The position numbers and the translations under genes were made by a program. The notes under the pieces are model-generated. The model had not been told where the DNA came from and did not search any database. It worked only from the letters and a program-made list of their open reading frames with translations. A stretch of DNA of 64,000 bases, taken from the NCBI GenBank assembly GCA_943361925.1, contig CALRIT020000001.1, positions 186,001 to 250,000 on the forward strand. Direction: 5' to 3'. The DNA is from CAISCU01 sp943361925. Its GTDB lineage: Bacteria > Bacteroidota > Bacteroidia > UKL13-3. Below, piece after piece: positions 52,174-61,216 of this stretch. Position 1 is the first letter of the stretch, and each line of letters opens with the position of its first letter.

Positions 52174-53208
52174 CTAATAAATATTTAAATGAGAAATTTT
52201 ATCTCTTTCAATACCTATTATCAATAGCATATTTATCCAATCTTCAATTTTCTCTTTACCATCTATAAGCCATATCACTTTTTTACTTTTAAGCAAGCTT
52301 CGGTTGTCTCTGTTTTCAGATGGATTATAGATATAGTTTATGAAAACTTCCGGTGATATCCAGGCATCATTTACTGGCTCTGAGGGATTAATATCATCTA
52401 TTATTAAACAATCTGAATCAACCCAATCCCAAATACCATTTGTATTCTCATTTTTGTTATTTGAAAAGAATAATGGCACAAGTTTCATGGAAGTAAAGTA
52501 GCTGATTTTTTCTCTTTTGATTGCCATTTCAGTACTTATTCCTATAGATAGTGTGGTTTTTCCAACTCCTGATTTTCCTGTAATAAGCAAATGAGTTTCT
52601 TTGGTTTCCTTTGATATAAAATTTAAAACCATTGATTTTTGTTCTTCATTTAAATCAAATTTCCACTGACTTAATCTAATCTGCTGAGGAAATTTGCAGT
52701 TCTGAAGGATAATTTTTGTTTTATACCAATAAACAAAAGGTATAAAAATCAAAATAAGTAAAGCGAAAAATAGATAGTCCAAATAGGCATATTGACTTTT
52801 AAAAAGTGCAAGAAACAAAGCTCCTAAATAGAAATATAATAAGTCTGTAAATGTATCAAAACCAACGTTTAACCAATCGGGTTTGAAAGTATAAGAATCA
52901 TGAACATTCAATTTAACTTTTGTAGAATTCATTTTAAACAAAAGCGGACCCAGGAAGTTAAATGATTCGAAAATCGTCCAGATAATAGCAGAAGAAAGTA
53001 CTGATTGCAATAAAGTTGGTTCAACACAAATAGTAAAAATTTTGACTTTGATTGAATAACATATTAATGCTGTTAAATAACCGAGAGAAAAATGTCCAAA
53101 TTGATTGGCAAGCCAGCTATAGCTCAATGAAACGCCTCTATACGAATCTTTTCCAATTAAATCAGCTTTTAATTGATTGAATACTTGGGCAGCTGTAATT
53201 TGAATCAT
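52174..53208 (-). CDS. Membrane-anchored P-loop ATPase, uncharacterised fusion
   Basis: The 344-residue protein joins an N-terminal membrane domain with about four helices (~38-160) to a cytoplasmic AAA+/DnaC-like ATPase domain. Walker A is ITGKSGVGKTT (~210-218) and Walker B DCLIIDDINPSEP (~267), followed by a probable sensor region (SKKVIWLIDGKEK). The membrane part opens with SYSWLANQFGHFSLGYLTALI. I know no characterised protein with this layout. It is 117 bp upstream of the histidine kinase on the same strand. Function unknown. Confidence 0.75.
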   Translation of the reverse strand: MIQITAAQVFNQLKADLIGKDSYRGVSLSYSWLANQFGHFSLGYLTALICYSIKVKIFTICVEPTLLQSVLSSAIIWTIFESFNFLGPLLFKMNSTKVKLNVHDSYTFKPDWLNVGFDTFTDLLYFYLGALFLALFKSQYAYLDYLFFALLILIFIPFVYWYKTKIILQNCKFPQQIRLSQWKFDLNEEQKSMVLNFISKETKETHLLITGKSGVGKTTLSIGISTEMAIKREKISYFTSMKLVPLFFSNNKNENTNGIWDWVDSDCLIIDDINPSEPVNDAWISPEVFINYIYNPSENRDNRSLLKSKKVIWLIDGKEKIEDWINMLLIIGIERDKISHLNIY

Positions 53209-53310
53209 GGTTCAGGGTAGTTTAATTATTAAATGTACAATTAATCTGCAAAAATTCAAATTAATAATAATTAAAAGCTTGATTTCGCTCAGTAAAAAGC
53301 CTATTAAACT

Positions 53311-53318
53311 TATATTTG
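53311..53318 (+). promoter_or_regulatory. Putative mnmE -7 element
   Basis: TATATTTG matches TAnnTTTG exactly and ends 4 bases before the ATG, implying a leaderless transcript. No -33 TTTG is apparent at the right distance. Confidence 0.4.
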
Positions 53319-53322
53319 CTTT

Positions 53323-54699
53323 ATGAATTATACCAGAAATAATCTTGAAGATACTATTTGTGCTTTAGCTACTCCAATGGGAACAGGTGCAATTGGTGTG
53401 ATAAGGATTAGTGGACCCAAAGCGATTTCTATAGTTTCAGATTGTTTCAAAGGTAAAAACCTGAATGAGGTTCCAACTCATACCTTACATCTAGGAAAAA
53501 TGATGGATGGAAAAGAGATTGTAGATGAAGTTTTAGCTGCTGTATTTATAGCTCCTAAAAGTTATACAGGAGATCATACCATTGAATTGAGTGGACATGG
53601 TTCACCATATATACTTCAAAGGATTTTAGAATTGCTTGTAAAAAATGGATGTAGGATGGCTCAACCTGGTGAGTTTACTTTAAGGGCATTTCTAAACAAA
53701 AAACTTGATTTGAGTCAGGCGGAAGCAGTGGCAGATTTAATTGCATCTAGCAGTTCTGAATCACATCGAACGGCCATGAACCAAATGCGCGGAGGTTTCT
53801 CAAAACAAATTCTCGACCTCAAAGAAAGATTGGTCAATTTTGCTTCACTGATAGAACTTGAACTCGATTTTTCTGAAGAAGATGTTGAATTTGCAAGTAG
53901 ACCGGAGTTAAAGCATTTGGTATCAAACATTGTTGAAATCATCACACTTTTATTAGATTCATTTAAGTATGGAAATGCCATTAAAAACGGTATACCTACA
54001 GTTATTGCAGGCAAACCCAATGCCGGTAAAAGTACCTTATTAAATGCTTTGATTAAAGATGATAGAGCCATTGTAAGTGATATTGCGGGAACTACAAGAG
54101 ATGTAATTGAAGAGAGTTTTGTTATTAAAGGAGTCTCATTTAGGTTGATTGATACAGCTGGAATCAGAAAAGATTCTGTTGATGTGATTGAAAATATTGG
54201 AATCGAAAAAACCTTTGAACGTATACAAAAAGCAAGCATCATTATGTATATGTTTGATGCCAGTACAACTGATGAAAATTCACTACGAGAAGAGCTTGCA
54301 CAGTTTGATGGAATTAATGCTGTAATCGTTCCGGTTGCCAATAAAACTGATTTACCTGAAGCAAAAAATCAATCTTATAATGATGAGTTAAACGTGATTC
54401 CAATTTCTTGCAAAACCTCTACTGGACTTGAATTGCTAGAAGAGCGACTTGTTGAGATTATTGAAAAAGATAAAGTAAAAAACGATATCATCATCACCAA
54501 TTTAAGACATTACGAAGCCTTGAACAATGCCAGAGAATCATTGAAATCAGTTTTAGAAAGTATGGTAACTGGCAGGAGCGGAGAGTTATTGGCATTTGAT
54601 ATCAGAAAAGGAATTTTTCACTTAGGTGAGATCACCGGAGATATCAGCACAGACGACTTGTTGGCTAATATTTTTAGTAAGTTTTGTATCGGCAAATAA
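53323..54699 (+). CDS. mnmE: tRNA modification GTPase MnmE
   Basis: The 458-residue protein has the tetrahydrofolate-binding N-terminal domain (TICALATPMGTGAIGVIRISG), a helical domain, and an inserted G domain: GKPNAGKST (~227-237), DIAGTTRDV, DTAGIR, NKTD. The C-terminus is FCIGK, with the catalytic Cys. With MnmG it installs the carboxymethylaminomethyl group on U34 of certain tRNAs. Its stop is one base from the stop of the convergent photolyase gene, with no terminator between. Confidence 0.97.
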   Translation: MNYTRNNLEDTICALATPMGTGAIGVIRISGPKAISIVSDCFKGKNLNEVPTHTLHLGKMMDGKEIVDEVLAAVFIAPKSYTGDHTIELSGHGSPYILQRILELLVKNGCRMAQPGEFTLRAFLNKKLDLSQAEAVADLIASSSSESHRTAMNQMRGGFSKQILDLKERLVNFASLIELELDFSEEDVEFASRPELKHLVSNIVEIITLLLDSFKYGNAIKNGIPTVIAGKPNAGKSTLLNALIKDDRAIVSDIAGTTRDVIEESFVIKGVSFRLIDTAGIRKDSVDVIENIGIEKTFERIQKASIIMYMFDASTTDENSLREELAQFDGINAVIVPVANKTDLPEAKNQSYNDELNVIPISCKTSTGLELLEERLVEIIEKDKVKNDIIITNLRHYEALNNARESLKSVLESMVTGRSGELLAFDIRKGIFHLGEITGDISTDDLLANIFSKFCIGK

Positions 54700-54700
54700 G

Positions 54701-56188
54701 CTAATCAAGCTTTTCTAAAAATAGATTTGCAGTTCTCAAATGTTCATTTCGTTTTTCATCCGGCATTTTGTCAAAGGTTTTAACCAACATACCTAATCGT
54801 GGATTTTTCAGAAAGAAATCTCTTTGTGTATGCATGAATCTCCAAAACAAGGCATCCCAAGTTTTTTGCCATTCTCCTTTTTCGTAATTGCTCATTTTCA
54901 TGAGGTAATTGCTTCCGCTGATATAAGGTTTTGTGGCCATCAATCCTCCATCGGCAAACTGACTCATGCCATAAACATTGGTAACCATTACCCAATCGTA
55001 AGCATCAATAAACATTTCCATAAACCACCTGTAAACTTCATCAGGATTGAATTCACATAACAACATAAAATTGCCTAAAACCATCAGTCTTTCTATATGG
55101 TGACAATAACCTGTTTCCAATACCTTTTTGATGGTTTCATCAATGGGTTTTATTCCTGTTGTGCCTGTCCAGAATGATGCGGGTATGCTTCTGCTAAAAT
55201 TCCAGTAATTGCGGGTTCTTTCTTCGGTTCCTATAAGTTCATAAACAGCTCTAATGAATTCTCGCCAGCCTATTATTTGCCTGATAAATCCTTCAAGTGA
55301 ATTCATGGAAATTTCATGAGCTTCAGCATATTTTAATGCTTCGTTAATAACGTATTGCGGACTCAGTAAACCAACATTCATCATAGGACTTAAAACGGAA
55401 TGATGAAGGAAATTTTCTTTACTTACCAAAGCATCTTCATACTCGCCAAATTCTTTAAAACGATTTTCAAAAAACTGATTTAACCACTTTTTGCTTTCAT
55501 TAAAATCAAAAGGATAAAAGGCCTTTAAGTTAATTTTACCGGGGTTATTGGGGAAATGAGTTTCTATATAATTTGCTGCTTCTTTTGCTAATTCATTTAT
55601 TTCAGGGAATTCAACTTTAGGCGCTATTTTCCCTTTGGGATATTTAAGTCGGTTTTCTGTATCAAACGACCATTTTCCTAAAATTGGTTTGTCTTTCTCC
55701 TCAACTAAAATTTGAAGTTTTTTCCTTTGGTAGATATAAAAATCAGTTTGATAAAATCGCTTTTTCGTACTGAAGAATTGTTTGTTTTCAATACTCGAAT
55801 TAATGAATAAATGCGATTCGATTTTTAATAAAGAAACCCCTGTTTCATTAGCTGATTTCTCAATTCTTTTTTCAAGCCAATTGTCTGTAGGGTCAATATA
55901 AACCAATTGTTGAATGCCATTTTTTCCTAAGAAACTAATCAAGTTTCTGATATCAGATAATTCATCTTCAGAGCTGATATAGTTTACTTTAATTCCTTTA
56001 TTGATGAGGAATAGTTCATAAAACTTCATACTAGCTCTGTGATAAGCTAATTTCATTTTATGAAAAGTATACAACTTAAAAAACAAGAATTCTTCAATGA
56101 GATAAATCTCATTACATTGTAAAAGAACCTCGTTGTTTTCAAACAATTGATGAGGAAATATAAGTCCGATTTTTGTTGATTGATTCAT
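54701..56188 (-). CDS. Photolyase/cryptochrome of the FeS-BCP (PhrB-like) branch without cluster cysteines
   Basis: The 495-residue protein has the N-terminal Rossmann domain (GLIFPHQLFENN) and the FAD-binding domain with branch motifs: FIRQIIGWREFIRAVYE, YCHHIERLMVLGNFML, FIDAYDWVMVTNVYGMSQFADGG and TKPYISGSNYLMKMSNY. In PhrB-like enzymes the last motif runs into a Cys-rich [4Fe-4S] site; here it reads YEKGEWQKTWDALFWRFM, with no Cys. The paired His of the (6-4) active site (HH) remain. It overlaps the second photolyase gene by 1 bp. Repair of (6-4) lesions is likely but not shown. Confidence 0.85.
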   Translation of the reverse strand: MNQSTKIGLIFPHQLFENNEVLLQCNEIYLIEEFLFFKLYTFHKMKLAYHRASMKFYELFLINKGIKVNYISSEDELSDIRNLISFLGKNGIQQLVYIDPTDNWLEKRIEKSANETGVSLLKIESHLFINSSIENKQFFSTKKRFYQTDFYIYQRKKLQILVEEKDKPILGKWSFDTENRLKYPKGKIAPKVEFPEINELAKEAANYIETHFPNNPGKINLKAFYPFDFNESKKWLNQFFENRFKEFGEYEDALVSKENFLHHSVLSPMMNVGLLSPQYVINEALKYAEAHEISMNSLEGFIRQIIGWREFIRAVYELIGTEERTRNYWNFSRSIPASFWTGTTGIKPIDETIKKVLETGYCHHIERLMVLGNFMLLCEFNPDEVYRWFMEMFIDAYDWVMVTNVYGMSQFADGGLMATKPYISGSNYLMKMSNYEKGEWQKTWDALFWRFMHTQRDFFLKNPRLGMLVKTFDKMPDEKRNEHLRTANLFLEKLD

Positions 56189-57672
56189 TAAAAAAGTCGT
56201 TTTGTATTAGGGTTTGTATGTTTTTGTAAAATTCGATTTCCTTCTTGTTGAACATCTTTATGTTTTCTATACGACCAGATTTCAACACCTGCTTCTTTTC
56301 TTGTTGCATCTAAATCAACAATAGGATAGGGGTAATCTTTTCCAAGTTCACATTGATAAAGATTTTGCTCCATTTCACTGAGTTTCCAAGGTTCATGAGC
56401 CAGTTTAGAAGGAATGTTTTGTAATTGAGGCAGCCATTTTTTAATGAATAAGGCATCCGGGTCATGTTCAATTGAGTTTTTCACAGTATTATAAATTCGA
56501 ATTGTATTCACTCCGGTTTGTCCGGCCTGCATTTGAATTTGAGGATAATGAATGCCAGGTTCATAATCTAAAAACCACCTGGCCAACATGTGTAGATCGC
56601 GCCAATCTTGCCAAAGATTAAAAACAAAAAATGAAACCAACATGGCTCTCATCCTGAAATTCACATAACCTGTTTCTTTTAAACAATGAATACATGCATC
56701 AACTATTGGAATTCCGGTTTCACCATTTTCAAAGGCTTGGATGTATTTCTCGTTTTTTGGTTTGATTAAACTATCATAAGCAGAATTTACATTTTCAAAT
56801 TCCATTCTACATTCATCTTCGAATTTTTGAATAAAATGGCAATGCCAATGTAACCTCGAAATAAAATTGGATAAGGCTCTTTTGTTTTTGGCTGTTTGAT
56901 AAAAGGCCATGGTTTTCTGCATGACCATTTTTATGCTAATATTGCCATAAGACAGATAAGGTGAAATGCGACTGCAACTTTTTCTGCTCAAAGCCGGTTT
57001 TGAAATATGAGCAGAGTAGTATCTATACCTTTCGTTAAGGAAACTATTAAAGTATTTCCAGGCATAATCTTCACCACCATGCTGAAAGGCCGGTTCACTT
57101 TCTTTAATAGAATGATTAAGCTCTTCACCTTTAAGTTCATCAAAAACCTCAGCGTTCATCCTAACGAATTGAATTTTAGTCAAATCAGGATGATGTGGAG
57201 CTTCCATCATTTTTAACTCCCACCGCTTTTGCCAGTCTTTTCTACTTTTTAATCTTCTTATAACACCATTTTGGATACATTCAACTAGATTGATTTTTAG
57301 GTCTTTACAAAGCTTTAATACAATTAAATCTCTTTGAAAACTAATTTGATTGCCGGTCTCCTGGTGACAAAAAATGGTATTTATTTTATAGATAAGGTTT
57401 AAATCCTGCATTAAATCAGGGAATTCTCTTTGGAAAATGAAAATTTGAGATTGGCAGGTATCGAGTTTCTTCTGTAAATCCATCAAAGATTCATAAACAA
57501 ATCTCCAATGTCTGATATCTGAATCGTGGTTATTTAATAATGAAGGTTCAAAAACATAGATCAATAAAACAGGTAATCCGGAATTTTGAGCTAAAACCAT
57601 TGGTTCATGATCAATTGTCCGAATATCTCTCTTGAGCCAGATAATATTTATTTCCTGTTTCTTAATTTCCAT
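56188..57672 (-). CDS. Cryptochrome/photolyase family protein, FAD-binding
   Basis: The 494-residue protein has the photolyase N-terminal antenna domain (INIIWLKRDIRTIDHEPMVLA) and the C-terminal FAD domain (LSYGNISIKMVM; GETGIPIVDACIHCLKETGYVNFRMRAMLVSFF; YPQIQMQAGQTGVNTIRIYN). It lacks the C-terminal extension of plant cryptochromes. Light-driven repair of DNA photoproducts or light signalling are both possible. It is first in a two-gene operon; the stop and the next ATG share one base (TAATG). Both genes together suggest coverage of two lesion types. Confidence 0.9.
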   Translation of the reverse strand: MEIKKQEINIIWLKRDIRTIDHEPMVLAQNSGLPVLLIYVFEPSLLNNHDSDIRHWRFVYESLMDLQKKLDTCQSQIFIFQREFPDLMQDLNLIYKINTIFCHQETGNQISFQRDLIVLKLCKDLKINLVECIQNGVIRRLKSRKDWQKRWELKMMEAPHHPDLTKIQFVRMNAEVFDELKGEELNHSIKESEPAFQHGGEDYAWKYFNSFLNERYRYYSAHISKPALSRKSCSRISPYLSYGNISIKMVMQKTMAFYQTAKNKRALSNFISRLHWHCHFIQKFEDECRMEFENVNSAYDSLIKPKNEKYIQAFENGETGIPIVDACIHCLKETGYVNFRMRAMLVSFFVFNLWQDWRDLHMLARWFLDYEPGIHYPQIQMQAGQTGVNTIRIYNTVKNSIEHDPDALFIKKWLPQLQNIPSKLAHEPWKLSEMEQNLYQCELGKDYPYPIVDLDATRKEAGVEIWSYRKHKDVQQEGNRILQKHTNPNTKRLF

Positions 57673-58277
57673 TTATCAATCAAATCGATTCTTGTATTGA
57701 AAGAATTTAAAATGGAATTAGTTTCAAAATGTATCGATCTATTTTGTAAAATAAATTTTTAATCAATTACGTAAACCAAAATTGGAGTGTTTTTATGTCT
57801 TGAATTTGAAATCTATTGTTATAAATTTTGGTCATTAGAAATCAAAAAAATCAGAAAAACAAACAGATTTCGAGCTACTACAACAGCTCGAAATACTGAT
57901 TATCAATTTCTTGTGAATTTGAAGATATTTTCCAACTTCAGTAATTTAAATGTAAAAAAATAGATTATTTAAATTCTAATCCTTGAATTCTCAGGTATAA
58001 TCATCAGTAAATCAATTAAGTAATGAAATTTAAATTCAGTAAACATTGTTTATGGTATAGATTTTATTGAAATAATTCTTCAAGCTGAAAAGCGACATTT
58101 TATACCGAAAATTAGTCTTAATTTTTTTATGATGTAGTGATGTTGTGTAAAAATTTATTGTAAATCAGTATTTTATGATTTTGTGATGTAGTATTGATTG
58201 GGTTGTTTTAGTCGATTGATGTGTAAAGTATATTATAATTGTGTTATCAAATCATCCCTCAAAAACAAACTAATCAA
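57673..58277. other. 605-bp non-coding region upstream of the SusC gene
   Basis: No credible gene is seen. It separates the divergent photolyase operon from the Sus locus. It contains a 9-bp perfect inverted repeat (57868-57893) and very A/T-rich DNA. TATAATTG at 58234-58241 is a weak -7 candidate for susC, about 37 bases before its ATG. Regulators of Sus loci often act here, but no sigma/anti-sigma or hybrid kinase gene is in view. Confidence 0.6.
57868..57893. repeat. Perfect 9-bp inverted repeat
   Basis: TTTCGAGCT (57868-57876) and AGCTCGAAA (57885-57893) flank an 8-base loop. There is no T tract; it could be an operator or an RNA hairpin in the leader between two divergent operons. Confidence 0.55.
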
Positions 58278-61193
58278 ATGAAAGAAAAATTTGCAATCTT
58301 GTCTCTTGGCATTTTGTTAGGATTTAGTCCTAACGAAACTAAGGCACAAAATTCCCCAACACAAGGGAAATTAGCTGACACAACCCGGCTTTCGGAAGTG
58401 GTGGTTGTAGGTTACGGAAGCAGAAAAATTACCAAGGTTTCTGGTGCGATTTCGTCGATAAAGGCGATTGAAATTGAAAAACTACAGCCTGTAAGGGTGG
58501 AAGACGCGCTACAAGGACGTGCTTCAGGTGTATCTATTATTAACGGAGGTTCTCCGGGTTCTAAACCAACTGTGTTTGTTCGTGGTATTCCTTCTTTTTC
58601 AGGAACAGATCCTCTAGTAATTATTGATGGTGTTCCTCAAACACTTACAGACTTTAACTCAATTAATGGTTCTGATATTGAATCAATTAATGTATTAAAA
58701 GATGCTGCAACTACTTCTATTTATGGTGTTAAAGGTGGTAATGGAGTAATTGTAGTTACAACTAAATCAGGTAGAAGAAACCAAAAAACTGATATCGGTT
58801 TTAGCAGTTATTATGGTGTTCAGGAAGTTGTAAATAAAGTTGGTGTATTAAATGCATCAGAATATGCAGCTATGGTTAACGAAGGTAGCACAGTTGCAGG
58901 AGGTGGTATAATATTTAATGATATAACCAATTTAGGTAAAGGTGTTAACTGGCAAGATGAAGTTTTCAAAAGGGCAGCTATTCAATCACATAACATCACT
59001 GCAAGAGGCGGTAGCGATAAAATGACCTACTTCTTATCAGCTGGAGCATTGGCACAAGGTGGAATTGTTGGTGGAAATGATAAATCAAATTTCACAAGAG
59101 GAAACATGACTGCCAATTTAACTTTTGATATCACTAACAGATTGAAGTTCATTTTGAATACAACAGGAGTTGTGCTTGATAGTAAAGGTGTTCCTGAAAA
59201 TGCATTTAATAGCGTTTTGGGTAATGCAATTAATTTCGATCCAACAGTTCCTAAATACAATACAACAAATACTGTTGGTACTTATGGATATAGTAATTTG
59301 TTATTATCAGAGGTGTTTAATCCATTAACTAGATTAGATAATACCTATAATAAAAACAATGGAACTAAATTGTATGGTAAATTCGAATTACAATATGAAG
59401 TAATCAAAAACTTAAAATTGAGTAGCCGTTATGGTTATACTAAATATGATGGTTTATCGAAAAACTTCACGCCATTAGTATTTTATGGTCCAAACAATGT
59501 TGACAATACTATGAACGCTGATGGATCAACTGTTATTGGTAAAAACAACAGAGTATCTCATGAAAAAACAAGTAATTTCAACTATACATGGGAAACTTTT
59601 GCTAATTATGACTTCAAATTAAAAGAAGATCATAGTTTTGAAACTGTAGTTGGTTTTGCATTATCTAAGAATTCAGGAAACGCAGCCGGAGCTTCTCGTC
59701 AGGATGTACCATTTAACTCTTGGGATTTTGCTGATTTTACCGCAGCAACTGGTACAAACACAGCAACCAATCCTTCTGCTCTTGATGGTTATTACTACCA
59801 ATATTTCAGAAGAAACTTATCTTCATTTGCTCGTGTAAACTACGATTATAATGATAAATACCTTGCATCTGCTACTATCAGAAGAGATGGTTCTTTCGCA
59901 TTTGGTATCGACAATAAATATGCAAACTTCTATTCAGGTTCATTAGGATGGGTAGTTTCAAAAGAAGATTTCTTTAAATCTGAGTTTGTAAACAACTTAA
60001 AAATCAGAGGAAGTTATGGTGCAATTGGAAACGAAAACGTTAATCCTCAATTTGTAGGAATTATAGTTGGTGGTCCAAGTTATGGTCCTACAGGAAACAG
60101 TAACGGATATACATTTGGTGATGTATTTTATCCTGGTTCAACAGTAGGTTCTGCTGCAAATCCAGCTTTAAGATGGGAAAAACAAATTCAATCAAACATT
60201 GGATTTGATTTGATTTTCCACAAATACAAATTCTCTTTAACTGCAGATTTCTTTACAAAAGAAGTTGATGGATTATTATTTACTCCTTCTGCATCTTATT
60301 ACTTAGGAACTGTTCCAATTCCAACAGCAAATATTGGTTCTACAAGAAGTTCAGGTATTGATATTACATTCTCATACCACGAAACAATTGCTAAAAAAGT
60401 AAAAATGAGCAATTCAATCACAGTAACTTCAGCTAAAAACGAGGTAACTGCTACAAATACAGATGGATCTGCAAAGATTTTCGGTGGTTATTACTTCAAC
60501 GGACAATCTCAAAGTGTTACAGTATTTGAAAAAGGTTTCTCTCCTGGTTATTTCTATGGTTATAAAACTGATGGTTTATTCCAAAATGAAGGTGAAATCG
60601 CTGCACATGCAACTCAAACAGGAGCAAAACCTGGTGATATCAGATTTGTTGACGTAAATGGTGATGGTATTATTAATGCTGATGACAGAACTGAAATTGG
60701 AAATCCTTTCCCTGATTTTACATTAGGTTGGAATTTAACAGTTGAATACGGAAAATTTGACCTTTCTGCATTTACTTATGCTTCTGTTGGAAATGATATT
60801 TATAGAGCTTATGAGCGTAACGCAAACTTTACTAACAAAGACAGAAGAATTTTAGCAAGATGGACAGGTGAAGGTTCTACTAATGATGCAGAAAATCCTA
60901 GATACTCATTCGTTGATGCTAACAACAATGCAAGAGTATCAGATAGATACGTTGAAGATGGTTCATTCATAAAACTAAAAAACTTACAAATTGGTTATAC
61001 ATTACCAAACATATTGAAGAAAAGAAATTTCAATAAATTGAGAGTTTATGTTCAAATCAAAAATGCATTCATTATTACCAAATATTCTGGTTTCGATCCT
61101 GAAATCGCAGGTGGTGTATTGGATACAGGTATTGATAGAGGAGCATATCCACAAGCACGCATTTATTCATTCGGTGTAGATGTTAAATTTTAA
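58278..61193 (+). CDS. SusC/RagA-type TonB-linked outer-membrane transporter
   Basis: I choose ATG 58278 (971 residues) because a signal peptide (FAILSLGILLGFSPNETKAQ) starts here; the longer frame uses GTG. The plug has LSEVVVVGYGSRKITKVSGAISSI and the SusC signature DPLVIIDGVP followed by ASI-like YGVKGGNGVIVVTTKSG. The barrel ends with RIYSFGVDVKF. The usual N-terminal CarboxypepD_reg domain is absent; only ~15 residues separate the signal from the TonB box. It imports oligosaccharides or peptides together with the SusD lipoprotein, 23 bp downstream. Confidence 0.95.
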   Translation: MKEKFAILSLGILLGFSPNETKAQNSPTQGKLADTTRLSEVVVVGYGSRKITKVSGAISSIKAIEIEKLQPVRVEDALQGRASGVSIINGGSPGSKPTVFVRGIPSFSGTDPLVIIDGVPQTLTDFNSINGSDIESINVLKDAATTSIYGVKGGNGVIVVTTKSGRRNQKTDIGFSSYYGVQEVVNKVGVLNASEYAAMVNEGSTVAGGGIIFNDITNLGKGVNWQDEVFKRAAIQSHNITARGGSDKMTYFLSAGALAQGGIVGGNDKSNFTRGNMTANLTFDITNRLKFILNTTGVVLDSKGVPENAFNSVLGNAINFDPTVPKYNTTNTVGTYGYSNLLLSEVFNPLTRLDNTYNKNNGTKLYGKFELQYEVIKNLKLSSRYGYTKYDGLSKNFTPLVFYGPNNVDNTMNADGSTVIGKNNRVSHEKTSNFNYTWETFANYDFKLKEDHSFETVVGFALSKNSGNAAGASRQDVPFNSWDFADFTAATGTNTATNPSALDGYYYQYFRRNLSSFARVNYDYNDKYLASATIRRDGSFAFGIDNKYANFYSGSLGWVVSKEDFFKSEFVNNLKIRGSYGAIGNENVNPQFVGIIVGGPSYGPTGNSNGYTFGDVFYPGSTVGSAANPALRWEKQIQSNIGFDLIFHKYKFSLTADFFTKEVDGLLFTPSASYYLGTVPIPTANIGSTRSSGIDITFSYHETIAKKVKMSNSITVTSAKNEVTATNTDGSAKIFGGYYFNGQSQSVTVFEKGFSPGYFYGYKTDGLFQNEGEIAAHATQTGAKPGDIRFVDVNGDGIINADDRTEIGNPFPDFTLGWNLTVEYGKFDLSAFTYASVGNDIYRAYERNANFTNKDRRILARWTGEGSTNDAENPRYSFVDANNNARVSDRYVEDGSFIKLKNLQIGYTLPNILKKRNFNKLRVYVQIKNAFIITKYSGFDPEIAGGVLDTGIDRGAYPQARIYSFGVDVKF

Positions 61194-61216
61194 TCAAATC
61201 ACTAAATCATACTAAA

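Noticed and set aside
53715..54341. Long antisense frame inside mnmE
   Set aside because: It is the complement of a highly conserved gene, has no signal or family motif, and its Ser/Leu-rich composition follows from the opposite strand.
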